From an uncultured Rhodospirillaceae bacterium (GTDB lineage Bacteria; Pseudomonadota; Alphaproteobacteria; UBA8366), in assembly GCA_913043025.1 (NCBI GenBank), contig CAJWLM010000013.1, positions 20,930 to 84,929 of the forward strand: 64,000 bases of DNA. Reading direction: 5' to 3'. The notes beneath the pieces were generated by a model that had not been told where the DNA came from, did no database searches, and was given only the letters and a program-made list of their open reading frames with translations. The position numbers and the translations under genes were made by a program. Below are positions 18,176-26,813 of the stretch, in pieces. How positions within the stretch are numbered: position 1 is the first letter of the stretch; each line of letters begins with the position of its first letter.

Positions 18176-18751
18176 TTATTTTGCGCCTTTTTCTAAATCA
18201 GCTGCAACGCGCATTTTTAAAATGCTGTCAGGGTTATTAACTGATCCGTTCCGATCACTATCACCTTTTTTGATACCATGAACATACTCCATACCCTCAA
18301 TGACTTTTCCCCATGCGGTGTATTGCCCGTCAAGATGCGGTGCTGGATTAAAAACAATGAAAAACTGGCTATTGGCGCTATCTGGATTCCCTGAACGAGC
18401 CATAGATACAGTACCCTCTACATGAAATGCACTGTTGAATTCTGCTGGTAAATCCGGAAAGCTTGACCCGCCAGTACCTGTCCCCGTCGGATCGCCGGTT
18501 TGTGCCATAAAGCCATCTATGACCCGATGAAATACTACACCATCATAAAATTTTTGACGTGCCAATGTCTTGATTCGATCCACATGTTTTGGCGCTAAAT
18601 CAGGCCATAACTCGATAACCACGCGTCCGTCTTTCAAATCCATATAAATGATATTTTCCAAACTAATCGTCCGTCCTGTTGAGGGTTGAATAATGAGCAA
18701 AATTGACACGCACCATGCTGACGCCCAAATTTTCCACTTCATTGTACTCAT
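18176..18751 (-). CDS. Cyclophilin-type peptidyl-prolyl cis-trans isomerase (exported)
   Basis: The 191-residue protein has an N-terminal signal-like segment (KWKIWASAWCVSILLIIQP) and then a bacterial cyclophilin domain: GRVVIELWPDLAPKHVDRIKTLA, VVFHRVIDGFMAQTGDPTGTGTGG, FHVEGTVSMARSGNPDSANSQFFI and HLDGQYTAWGKVIEGMEYV. The FHR-F-x-x-Q-x-G-D core is intact, so it should catalyse proline isomerisation, probably in the periplasm. Its start overlaps the mtnA stop as ATGA, with AAAAGG just upstream inside mtnA, so it is translationally coupled to a methionine salvage enzyme without an obvious functional link. Confidence 0.92.
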   Translation of the reverse strand: MSTMKWKIWASAWCVSILLIIQPSTGRTISLENIIYMDLKDGRVVIELWPDLAPKHVDRIKTLARQKFYDGVVFHRVIDGFMAQTGDPTGTGTGGSSFPDLPAEFNSAFHVEGTVSMARSGNPDSANSQFFIVFNPAPHLDGQYTAWGKVIEGMEYVHGIKKGDSDRNGSVNNPDSILKMRVAADLEKGAK

Positions 18752-19866
18752 TGCCTTTTATACTCCGGAAATAATGCTGTTAGCCCAGCATAACTCGCTT
18801 CAGTGATACCTCGCTCTGTGATGAGCCCAGTTATAAATTTAGCTGGCGTAACGTCAAACGCATAATTCTCGACTGGTGTTCCTTCGGGTACAATGCATAC
18901 GCGCTCTATTTTTCCTGATTCAGTTTTTCCACTTATCCAAGCCACTTCCTCTGATTGGCGTTTTTCAATTGGAATACCTTTTACACCGTCAGTGATCTTA
19001 CAATCAATCGTTGAGGACGGAAGTGCCACGAAGAATGGTATTCCATTGTCGTGTGCCGCAAGCGCCTTTAAATATGTGCCAATTTTATTTGCTACATCTC
19101 CATTTAAAGTTGTTCGATCGCTGCCGGTAATGCAAACATCGACTTTACCATTTTGCATCAAATGGCCACCGACATTGTCGGCGATAACAGTATGTGGCAC
19201 TTTATTGCGACTAAGCTCCCACGCGGTCAAGCTAGCACCTTGATTGCGTGGCCGTGTTTCATCAACCCACACATGCAAATTTATACCTCGTCGATGGGCA
19301 AGGTATATTGGCGCTGTTGCAGTCCCCCACCCCACGGTAGCAAGAGCTCCAGCATTGCAATGAGTAAGCACATTGATTGGTTCGCATTCTCCTTTCTTTT
19401 TCTTTTTGATTTTCTCTAAAATAGTCAATCCATGCTCGCCTATCGCCAGATTAGTGGCAATATCTTTGCCTGCCATCTCATTAGCTCGCTGATAGGCTGC
19501 TTTGCACCTCACACCAGGTTCTAATGGTAGTAGTAGTTTTAGCATTTGATCGACTGCCCATGCTAAATTGACAGCTGTTGGACGGCTATTGCGCAATATT
19601 TCTGCGGCACATCTTAAATTTTTATCTCCAGCATTCTCCTTCATTGCAAGAGCCATTGTGTAAGCCGCTGTTACGCCAATTAGAGGAGCTCCGCGTACTC
19701 TCATGGCAGATATGGCCTCCCCACCCTCCGTAGCATTCGTCAGTCGTTTTATCACGTGATCGTGGGGTAGAAATGTCTGGTCAAGAATATCAATAGCCCA
19801 CCCGTTCTCAGCTACCGCTATGGTATCGAATATCACCGCGTCATACGTTTCTGTGATCATTCTCAT
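18748..19866 (-). CDS. mtnA: S-methyl-5-thioribose-1-phosphate isomerase
   Basis: The enzyme belongs to the eIF2B-alpha/MtnA family: AISAMRVRGAPLIGVTAAYTMAL, NVLTHCNAGALATVGWGTATAPIY, VWVDETRPRNQGASLTAWEL and ITGSDRTTLNGDVANKIGTYLKAL. The Cys in HCNAGAL and the Asp in GSDR are the known catalytic residues. It isomerises methylthioribose-1-phosphate to the ribulose form in methionine salvage. No other mtn gene is present here. I placed the start at 19866, because AAGGGG lies nine bases upstream of that ATG; the ORF-track start at 19884 would put this site inside the gene. A short lysine run (IKKKKKGE) interrupts the usual sequence near residue 165. Confidence 0.93.
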   Translation of the reverse strand: MRMITETYDAVIFDTIAVAENGWAIDILDQTFLPHDHVIKRLTNATEGGEAISAMRVRGAPLIGVTAAYTMALAMKENAGDKNLRCAAEILRNSRPTAVNLAWAVDQMLKLLLPLEPGVRCKAAYQRANEMAGKDIATNLAIGEHGLTILEKIKKKKKGECEPINVLTHCNAGALATVGWGTATAPIYLAHRRGINLHVWVDETRPRNQGASLTAWELSRNKVPHTVIADNVGGHLMQNGKVDVCITGSDRTTLNGDVANKIGTYLKALAAHDNGIPFFVALPSSTIDCKITDGVKGIPIEKRQSEEVAWISGKTESGKIERVCIVPEGTPVENYAFDVTPAKFITGLITERGITEASYAGLTALFPEYKRQ

Positions 19867-20100
19867 AAAATGTAGCCCCTTCATCCGAAAGTAAAGTCTA
19901 CGTTACGTCTATATCTTTTCCTCATAGTGTTATTTAAAATCCAAAGTGTGACACGCATCAATTACTTGGTTCACTCTGCAAAATACAATTTCTTCTGATA
20001 AGATATCTTCCCGTGTTGAGAACTTTCAGTTATTTTTGCGTTGCTCACTAAAGAGAAAGTGTACTGCATATTTTTTGAAAGATTTTCGACAGGCTTATTT

Positions 20101-20955
20101 ATGACGACAATCAATCCAATACAAAATGACTTTATAGCGCAAATCAATGGTGTTGACCTTGCCGGGCCGATCGGAGAAAAAACATTTGTCAAAATTCAAA
20201 TGGCATTACATGAATTCGGAGTAATCTATTTTCCAAAACAAAAATTAACACCATCAGCACTATCTTCATTCACCAAACTCTGGGGAAAGCCAGACGTTCA
20301 CCACCTTGCTGAGCATTCATTCCCTGAACACCCTGAGGTACGGGTACTTTCTAACGTAAAGAAAGACGGCAAGCCGGTTGGCGCATTCAGAGGCGGTAAC
20401 TTTTGGCATTCGGACCTTTCCTATTTGCAGAAGACCGGCTACGTAACGCTGCTTTATGGAGTCGAGTGTCCACCCGAAGGAGGCGATACTCTATTTGCAG
20501 ACATGCGTCGCTTATATGAAAGCCTTCCAAATTGTATCCGAATACAGATTGAGGGTAAAATGGCTGTGCATGATCGCAATTACCGCTATTCAGCTCTCTA
20601 TCCCGAGCGTCCGCCATTAACAAAATCTCAATTGGCAAGCGTACCACCGGTGGAACACCCCGCTGTGATTACACACCCAGTAACGGAGAAAAAATCAGTA
20701 TTTCTTTATAAGGAAATAATTCGAACCATTGGCGAACTAGATCAGGAAACCACTTGGTCACTGATGGAAGAGATTGAGAGCCTTTTAGTAGATAGTGACG
20801 ATTTCGTTTATCGCCACGGGTGGAGTCCTGGCGACCTTGTAATATGGGACAATAGGTGCACTCTTCATTCAGCCACGCCCTACGATTCAGAAAAATTTCG
20901 TCGCGTTCTTTACCGAACACAAGTGAGTGGTGAATCGCCAGCTTACGTTGCTTAA
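20101..20955 (+). CDS. TauD/TfdA-family 2-oxoglutarate dioxygenase (copy 1 of 3)
   Basis: The 284-residue protein has the TauD fold. NFWHSDLSYLQKTG contains the H-x-D iron motif, CTLHSATPYD the distal His, and FRRVLYRTQVSG the Arg that binds 2-oxoglutarate. VTLLYGVECPPEGGDTLFADM is also typical. Family members hydroxylate small acids such as taurine, 2,4-D and other carboxylates or sulfonates at the carbon next to the leaving group. The start is the ATG at 20101; the ORF-track extension upstream is non-conserved. It is the first gene of a tight four-gene operon with a cupin, a bicupin and a crotonase, spaced 26-39 bp apart, each with a strong RBS. The substrate is unknown. Confidence 0.88.
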   Translation: MTTINPIQNDFIAQINGVDLAGPIGEKTFVKIQMALHEFGVIYFPKQKLTPSALSSFTKLWGKPDVHHLAEHSFPEHPEVRVLSNVKKDGKPVGAFRGGNFWHSDLSYLQKTGYVTLLYGVECPPEGGDTLFADMRRLYESLPNCIRIQIEGKMAVHDRNYRYSALYPERPPLTKSQLASVPPVEHPAVITHPVTEKKSVFLYKEIIRTIGELDQETTWSLMEEIESLLVDSDDFVYRHGWSPGDLVIWDNRCTLHSATPYDSEKFRRVLYRTQVSGESPAYVA

Positions 20956-20994
20956 AGCAATTGCTGAAATAAAAATTTCAAAGGAGGGAATTCA

Positions 20995-21489
20995 GTGTCA
21001 AAAAAATATTCGACTTATAACGATGGCAAGATTCAATATGTTTACAAAATGGATGCGCTTAACATGCAACCAGACAACACAACAAGCGCAAATATCCAAC
21101 CTAAAAAACGATTATCTGGAAAATCTTCCTCATTTGGTGGAGCGCTATTCGGCGAAAAAGTGATTGTTGGATATATTCATAAGGCTGCCGGGACCGGTTC
21201 TAAACGTCATACTCATCCAAACGAACAGTATAATTTTGTACTTCAGGGCACACTTCAGTGTGACATTGATGACCAAACGGTACTCTGCCCTAAAGGCCAT
21301 TGCGTCCACATTCCAGCGGGGACAGAGCATAGCTGCATGGCTACCCCTGAAGAAGACGTAATATTCTTCGTAGCTAAAGACACCCGCCACGGCATTTCTG
21401 GGCCGGCGGTAGATGGTATTGAAGATGGCCCGCGCATGCATCCCGATGCTAAAGATGGTCAAGAGAAACTCAGCGAAAAACCAATCTAA
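20995..21489 (+). CDS. Cupin-domain protein
   Basis: The 164-residue single-cupin protein starts at a GTG with AAGGAGGG at good spacing. The first cupin motif is KRHTHPNEQYNFVLQG (two His and the Glu of the metal site), and the second motif contains HIPAGTEHSCMA with the last His. The metal site therefore looks complete, allowing dioxygenase, isomerase or lyase chemistry, but cupin function cannot be read from the motif alone. A long charged tail after residue 140 (MHPDAKDGQEKLSEKP) is extra. It is second in the TauD-cupin-bicupin-crotonase operon. Confidence 0.85.
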   Translation: MSKKYSTYNDGKIQYVYKMDALNMQPDNTTSANIQPKKRLSGKSSSFGGALFGEKVIVGYIHKAAGTGSKRHTHPNEQYNFVLQGTLQCDIDDQTVLCPKGHCVHIPAGTEHSCMATPEEDVIFFVAKDTRHGISGPAVDGIEDGPRMHPDAKDGQEKLSEKPI

Positions 21490-21515
21490 AGAGGTGTAAC
21501 TGCAAGGAAACCGTA

Positions 21516-22313
21516 ATGCCTTATTATCGTTTCGAAAATATGGAGCAGCTTCGAACCAATCCACATCTGTCATCAGGTAAGGGAGCAGTGGTAAACGGCA
21601 AGTTCCTGACGCTGCGTAATAACAACAAAGATGCGGGCACTGGATCGCAACTACACTACCACCCTAATGAATTGATGATCTATCCGATCTCGGGTAAAAT
21701 CAACTCCGTGGTTGGGAAAGACCAACGTATTGTTGAAGCAGGCACATTCGTGCATGTGCCGCCAAACGCTCGCCATTCGATGAAAGCTTGCGAGGACGGG
21801 CCAATCAGTTATCTTTATTGTAAGGATAACACTTGGACGTTGGCTGGAATTGCAGCAGATGAGGCGCCGCCTGATGAGGCGCCAAGCATTGATGAGCTTA
21901 CGGCAAAACATGATGCAGGTATTTATCCCGGTAAAGAGAAAATGCCCGAAGCATCGGAAGCCGTGGTAGAGGGCCTCAACAACTGTTTTTATCAACTCAG
22001 TGAAGGCCCAGACGCACCAACCCAATCAACCCGTGCAATCAAAATAATTGAAGGCCACCGCATCAATTTTGTGCTTGTAGATTCTCCTGATGGAAGGGTA
22101 GAAAAAATGAACGCCGCTCCTCATGAGCGTTTCTTGTATATTATTAGCGGTGCAGCGGACTCAGAAATAGAAGGTGAAAAGAAATCTGTTAGAAGTGGAG
22201 ACCTTCTGCACGTTCCAAAAGGTTCGTCATATAGTCTTATGACCAAAGTTGGGCCAACGCGTTATTGCTATTTTGAGTCTACAGACTTCCTTGAGGCTCA
22301 GATCAAAGAATAA
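21516..22313 (+). CDS. Bicupin protein
   Basis: The 265-residue protein has two cupin barrels. The first (residues about 20-115) has LHYHPNELMIYPISG and VPPNARHSM, keeping the metal-binding H-x-H...E...H set. The second (about 170-260) has HERFLYIISGAADSEIEG and HVPKGSSYSLM, in which most metal ligands are lost. This is the common pattern of one active and one structural barrel. The linker contains a short tandem repeat, DEAPPDEAPSIDE. AAGGA precedes the ATG. The first barrel resembles that of the upstream cupin (H-x-H-P-N-E in both), so the two may be related by duplication. Confidence 0.83.
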   Translation: MPYYRFENMEQLRTNPHLSSGKGAVVNGKFLTLRNNNKDAGTGSQLHYHPNELMIYPISGKINSVVGKDQRIVEAGTFVHVPPNARHSMKACEDGPISYLYCKDNTWTLAGIAADEAPPDEAPSIDELTAKHDAGIYPGKEKMPEASEAVVEGLNNCFYQLSEGPDAPTQSTRAIKIIEGHRINFVLVDSPDGRVEKMNAAPHERFLYIISGAADSEIEGEKKSVRSGDLLHVPKGSSYSLMTKVGPTRYCYFESTDFLEAQIKE

Positions 22314-22340
22314 ATATATAAAAACTTAACGGAGGGAAAA

Positions 22341-23138
22341 ATGGATTTTAAAGATATAAAATATGAAGTGAAACGTCCTCACGTTGCAACAATTACTCTC
22401 AACAAACCAGAGATTAATAATGCAACTACCGGCGATAGTTTTGTGGAGATCATGACCGCATTTCATGAAGCAGACTCAGACACATCAATCGGTGTTGTCG
22501 TGTTAACTGGAGCAGGAGATACCCATTTCAATGAGGGGGGGCAAGTTAAACAGCATTTGACCAAGCGTCCGGGGACACATCGCACACATTTTCGGAAATT
22601 GCTCGGAGCGGCGCAGGCTATTCGCGGGTGTGGTAAACCAGTTATTGCTGCGGTTAATGGCCGTGCTATCGGCAGTGGCAATCAATTACAAATGCTTTGT
22701 GACCTTGCTATAGCTTCCGACCAAGCAATTCTGGGACAACACGGATCAAAGCGTGCCGGAGCTCCTATGTTTTGGGGAACCACATTGATGTCGCATTTCG
22801 TTGGCGAGAGGAAGGCACGTGAAATAATATTCTTATCACGTGAATATTCGGCACAAGAGGCATTGGAAATGGGCCTAGTGAATAAAGTTGTACCCCATAA
22901 TGAGCTCTACAATGAGGTCGACCGTTGGTGCGATGAGGTACTCGATCAAAGCCCCACTTCCCTTCGCATTCTTAAAACTTCAATGAACCTGAAGCATGAC
23001 ATGCAATATCCCGCGTTATTTCATGCTCGCGACATGATCGACCTCTTTTCTGATGCACCGGAACGGATGGAGGGCACGGCAGCATGGGTTGAAGGACGCA
23101 AACCTGACTTTAACAAGTTTCGGACCAAGACCAATTAG
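22341..23138 (+). CDS. Enoyl-CoA hydratase/isomerase (crotonase) family, MenB/BadI-like
   Basis: The 265-residue crotonase has the two oxyanion-hole regions (GAGDTHFNEGG and NGRAIGSGNQLQMLCDLAIASD). The stretch GQHGSKRAGAPMFWGTTLMSHFVGERKAREIIFLSREYSAQEALEMGLVNKVVP closely follows the pattern of MenB (dihydroxynaphthoyl-CoA synthase) and BadI (2-ketocyclohexanecarboxyl-CoA ring hydrolase). A Dieckmann-type condensation or, more likely in a catabolic operon, a ring-opening or retro-Claisen cleavage of a CoA ester is suggested. No men genes are near. GGAGGG precedes the ATG. It is the last gene of the TauD-cupin-bicupin operon. Confidence 0.85.
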   Translation: MDFKDIKYEVKRPHVATITLNKPEINNATTGDSFVEIMTAFHEADSDTSIGVVVLTGAGDTHFNEGGQVKQHLTKRPGTHRTHFRKLLGAAQAIRGCGKPVIAAVNGRAIGSGNQLQMLCDLAIASDQAILGQHGSKRAGAPMFWGTTLMSHFVGERKAREIIFLSREYSAQEALEMGLVNKVVPHNELYNEVDRWCDEVLDQSPTSLRILKTSMNLKHDMQYPALFHARDMIDLFSDAPERMEGTAAWVEGRKPDFNKFRTKTN

Positions 23139-23243
23139 CTAGTGCAAAAATTGTCGAATTTCCCAGCGACGGAGCATGCTCTCCAACGTTGGGTAATCGG
23201 TCGATGCGTGTGAACTCTCATTCAATTCTTTCAGGTGTTCTTT

Positions 23244-23858
23244 ATGGAAACGGTTTTCAGTCCAGCGGTCATTGCTTTTTTCCAAGTGATCGCCATAGAC
23301 TTAGTGCTATCTGGCGACAATGCGGTTGTTATTGGCCTAGCGGTGGCTGGTTTACCCCCAGATTTGCGTAGAAAAGCTATCGTATTTGGCATTGTTACTG
23401 CCACTGTTCTCCGTATTATTTTTGCAGCACTTACAGTGTATCTTCTTAAAATCCCAGGCCTCCTTTTGGTTGGTGGTTTATTATTAGCTTGGGTGTGCTG
23501 GAGCATGTGGAAAGAGATTAGTCCGGGCCAGCAGGATAGAGGGTCTCAGATTGCTCAGGATGGAATGGGCCAAAACATAAGTATGCGTAAGGCCCTACTA
23601 AACATCATAATTGCAGATGTTTCGATGTCGCTTGATAACGTCCTTGCAGTGGCTGGAGCAGCAAGAGATCATATTGAAATTCTTATTTTTGGTTTAGTGC
23701 TTTCAATCGCTTTGATGGCTTTCGCAGCTAACTTTATTGCGTCCTTACTCGATCGTTTCCGTTGGATCGCTTATGTCGGCTTAGCGATTATAGTGTGGGT
23801 TGCAGGGGATATGATTTATCGCGGCAGCATTGAAGTTTATACAACGTTCATGGTTTGA
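23244..23858 (+). CDS. TerC-family integral membrane protein (YjbE-like, putative metal transporter)
   Basis: The roughly 204-residue membrane protein has about seven hydrophobic segments. QVIAIDLVLSGDNAVVIGLAV and NIIIADVSMSLDNVLAVAGAA are two inverted-repeat halves, each with the acidic D-N pair that marks the TerC/Alx/MntE-like family. These proteins export manganese or other divalent metals, or respond to pH. I use the ATG at 23244 (METVFSPAV) with AGGTG upstream, rather than the GTG at 23235. The glycerophosphodiesterase gene follows closely. Confidence 0.88.
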   Translation: METVFSPAVIAFFQVIAIDLVLSGDNAVVIGLAVAGLPPDLRRKAIVFGIVTATVLRIIFAALTVYLLKIPGLLLVGGLLLAWVCWSMWKEISPGQQDRGSQIAQDGMGQNISMRKALLNIIIADVSMSLDNVLAVAGAARDHIEILIFGLVLSIALMAFAANFIASLLDRFRWIAYVGLAIIVWVAGDMIYRGSIEVYTTFMV

Positions 23859-23871
23859 CAGTGAGAAGAAC

Positions 23872-24612
23872 TTGGCTTTCAGCCTTCCAAATTTTATAGG
23901 ACATCGAGGAGCGGCTGGGTATGCTCCAGAGAATACACTAGCAAGCATCCATAAAGCCGCTTGCCTTGGCACAAGCTGGGTAGAGTTTGATGTGCAACTT
24001 ACCTACGACAGTGAGTTGGTTCTTTTTCACGATAACTCTTTGGATCGCACAACAAATGGCAGCGGACTTTTAGCCGATCAACGCCTCAAATCTCTGAAAG
24101 ATCTTGACGCTGGAAGCTGGTTCGGATCCGATTTCACGGGTGAAACTATTCCTACACTTACTCAGGCTTTAGGGACTGCGAGAGAATTAGATCTTGGCTG
24201 TAACGTAGAAATCAAATCATCTTTCGGCAGGGAACGTGAAACTGTACGTGCAGTCGCCCGAACAATCGTCAATTTTCCCAAATCGCCAACAATATTGGTT
24301 TCGAGCTTCTGCCACGAAACAGTTCACATGTTGAAATACTACTTGCCCGAAGTGCGCCGGGCATTAATTGTTCGCAAAATTCCGGCGAACTGGCAATCAT
24401 TGATGAAGCGGATGCAGTGCTCATCCCTACATGTCAGTGAAGAAAGCTTAGATCAACGTCAAGTCCAAATGGTTCAATCAACCGGGATAAAGGTGTTGGC
24501 ATTCACGATAAATGACAGAAAAAGGGCAGAACACCTATTTGCGATGGGCGTTTCAAGTGTTTTTACTGATGTCCCAGGGAAAATATTTTCGCCTATGACC
24601 ATGGCTGTTTGA
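23872..24612 (+). CDS. Glycerophosphodiester phosphodiesterase
   Basis: The GDPD family protein (about 246 residues) starts with FIGHRGAAGYAPENTLASIHKAACLGTSWVEFDVQLTYDSELVLFHDNSLDRTTNGSG. This contains the paired HRG/PENT motif, the E-x-D metal site and the second active His (FHDNSLDR). KVLAFTINDRKRAEHLFAMGVSSVFTDVPG is the C-terminal TIM-barrel end. It splits glycerophosphodiesters into glycerol-3-phosphate and an alcohol. No signal peptide is seen, so it is cytoplasmic. No ATG fits: the ORF-track start overlaps TerC by 29 bp, so I take a TTG at 23872, 14 bases after the terC stop and preceded by GTGAGAAG. The start is uncertain. Confidence 0.9.
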   Translation: MAFSLPNFIGHRGAAGYAPENTLASIHKAACLGTSWVEFDVQLTYDSELVLFHDNSLDRTTNGSGLLADQRLKSLKDLDAGSWFGSDFTGETIPTLTQALGTARELDLGCNVEIKSSFGRERETVRAVARTIVNFPKSPTILVSSFCHETVHMLKYYLPEVRRALIVRKIPANWQSLMKRMQCSSLHVSEESLDQRQVQMVQSTGIKVLAFTINDRKRAEHLFAMGVSSVFTDVPGKIFSPMTMAV

Positions 24613-24657
24613 TGACTTTAGCATCGAACTACAAACAATTAACGTTGTGCATGTTAT

Positions 24658-26679
24658 TTGAAATATCGAACGGTAAGGACTGAAGAGTTGGCTAACAAAA
24701 ATAGAAACACACTATTTCGTTTTGCCGTCATTGCTGATACTCATATTACAGAAAAAGATGCGCCCGCAATTGATGGTTATGATCAAGAGACCGTGCAATT
24801 GAGCGTTAAACGACTAGCCCATATCGTTCACAAGCTTAAGCAACTTTCCCCCGACTTTGTTATCCATCTGGGCGACATAACGCATCCAAGACCAGACCAC
24901 CCTGCCTATAATGACTCTGCTAAGGCTTTTTATGAGGTTTTTAATAATGTAGGTTGCCCCGTTTATCTCGTTGCCGGCAATCATGATATTGGACAAAAAC
25001 ATTATTCAGGAGTCCCCATTCATCCTGCGATGTCACAAGGCTTCGTAAATAATAAAATGATCGCCGCCTATGAAGAACAATTCCAGAGGCATTTTTTTTC
25101 ATTTGAACACGAAAGCTGTTTATTTGTAGTCATCAATGGGATGATTCTTAATTCAGGACTGGATTACGAGAAAAAGCAACGTGAGTGGCTAGAAACTCTG
25201 CTGGCCAGAAATTCAGGAAGGCGCTTATTTGTATTTTCACACTACCCACTTTACCTCTCCGAGGCAGATGAGAGCGTTAACTTTGACAATACCGATTTGC
25301 CTGGGCGTAGGTGGCTTCTCGATTTATTTTCTGATTATAAAGTAGAAGCTTTTTTTTCCGGCCATGTGCACAATTTTTTCTTTAACAACTACGACGAAAC
25401 CAGCATCTATGTTTTACCTTCAACTTGTTTTTTACGTCACGATTACCACGAATTGTTTCGAGCCGCTCCAACAGAGCTCAAACAGGGTCGGCATGACACA
25501 GCAAAGCTAGGTTTTGCCGTAGTAGAGATTAATAAGGCTGGACATCTTACGCATATAGTACGGTCTGAAGGCCGGACTATGGGGTCTTCTGATAATGAGA
25601 CCTTGCTACCGCCTGCACACGGCCTGTCGCCTGCTCACGGAGCTCTCGGCATATCACTACATCAACCGTGGTGTGAGAAAGCCAATATCACCACACCATG
25701 GGGTCTAGACTCTTTCAGCACAAAATATGTCCGTAATGATTACCCTCTTTTGGCTCTGTGGGAAATGGGCATAAGCGAACTACGGGTACCCCTTGATGAC
25801 CTAATGAAAAAACATACGCGTAGCCGCATTCGCGAACTAGCTGCTCGCGGCCATCAGTTTACTGCTTATTCTTATGGCTTGCCGAAAAACGAGGGCCGAA
25901 ATGTCTTAAGCGAGTGTGGCGAAATTTTACATGCATGGGAGCTCATCATGCCAACTTGCTGCGTTAGCGATTTGTTACCGGAAATAAAAAAAATTGCGCG
26001 TAAGGTACCGGTTTTTTTCAACTCTTATCGTCAACACAGAGAAACCCTGAGCCTCAGCCATGGGTTTAGCGTAGATGATTTCAATTTGGTAAACGAGCTG
26101 ATGGCACTTGACGGCGCAAAAGAAGTCTTCAGCGGCGTTGTGTTTGGCGTAGGCCCAAAAGAATCCCCAATAAAGGCTTTAAGTAAAATTCAGAAATATT
26201 CTATCAATTTTAATATTCAAACAGCAGCCCATATGCAATTTTCTCAGCGCGAACCATTAAGCTCGAAGCAATTTGAGAACACCGGACATGAACGTATCGT
26301 TGAAGCAACAATCGCGGCTTTAGGTCACAGAGAAATATGTGTCTTTGTCGATAATTTTATTGGAATAGATCGCGGATATTTTTTCTGTGAAGGCCTAGTC
26401 GACCGCCTTTACAACCCACTGACCGGAGCTCGCATAATCAAAACGCTCCATAGCGCACTTCCAAAGGGCTGTCGAATTGGAAAGGAATTTATCGAGGAAA
26501 ATTCCCGGTTAATCCAGTTTCACGAGCCAGATGGTGTAGTTATAATGTCAAGAACGGATACCTATCCATTAGAAATACCAGCCACGCTGGTGCCACTTAA
26601 ACAAGGAATGTGGGTTGATCTATCAACAGGAAATAAAGCGGGAAGCCCGCTTCTCGGCCCAACACTCGTTGTTAAATGA
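24658..26679 (+). CDS. Calcineurin-like metallophosphoesterase fused to an unrecognised C-terminal domain
   Basis: The 673-residue protein has an N-terminal metallophosphoesterase domain (about 20-265) with every core motif: AVIADTHI, VIHLGDITH, YLVAGNHDIG, FVFSHYPLY and FFSGHVHNF. After a linker with a PAHG repeat near residue 322 comes a roughly 340-residue C-terminal half that I do not recognise. It begins GALGISLHQPWCEKANITTPWG. Alternating hydrophobic strands and helices (LALWEMGISELRVPLDD, ARGHQFTAYSYG, ICVFVDNFIG) suggest a TIM-barrel-like fold, which is inference. It follows a GDPD gene by 45 bp, so phosphodiester or phospholipid head-group turnover is plausible. The start is a TTG; another TTG at 24688 has AAGGA upstream and may be the true one. 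Confidence 0.8.
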   Translation: MKYRTVRTEELANKNRNTLFRFAVIADTHITEKDAPAIDGYDQETVQLSVKRLAHIVHKLKQLSPDFVIHLGDITHPRPDHPAYNDSAKAFYEVFNNVGCPVYLVAGNHDIGQKHYSGVPIHPAMSQGFVNNKMIAAYEEQFQRHFFSFEHESCLFVVINGMILNSGLDYEKKQREWLETLLARNSGRRLFVFSHYPLYLSEADESVNFDNTDLPGRRWLLDLFSDYKVEAFFSGHVHNFFFNNYDETSIYVLPSTCFLRHDYHELFRAAPTELKQGRHDTAKLGFAVVEINKAGHLTHIVRSEGRTMGSSDNETLLPPAHGLSPAHGALGISLHQPWCEKANITTPWGLDSFSTKYVRNDYPLLALWEMGISELRVPLDDLMKKHTRSRIRELAARGHQFTAYSYGLPKNEGRNVLSECGEILHAWELIMPTCCVSDLLPEIKKIARKVPVFFNSYRQHRETLSLSHGFSVDDFNLVNELMALDGAKEVFSGVVFGVGPKESPIKALSKIQKYSINFNIQTAAHMQFSQREPLSSKQFENTGHERIVEATIAALGHREICVFVDNFIGIDRGYFFCEGLVDRLYNPLTGARIIKTLHSALPKGCRIGKEFIEENSRLIQFHEPDGVVIMSRTDTYPLEIPATLVPLKQGMWVDLSTGNKAGSPLLGPTLVVK

Positions 26680-26813
26680 AACACATTTATTGGAGAAAGA
26701 CATCCCCCGCACTGTGAATATCAATTTGCCCCATTTTTCTTGCACTATGAAAACTAGATATCCGTGCAAGATTAGATGCATGATGCTTACCCTCTGATCC
26801 TTACAAATAAAAT

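Noticed and set aside
19867-20100. SAM-type riboswitch upstream of mtnA
   Set aside because: No SAM-I or SAM-II conserved core or pseudoknot pairing is visible in this gap on the minus strand.
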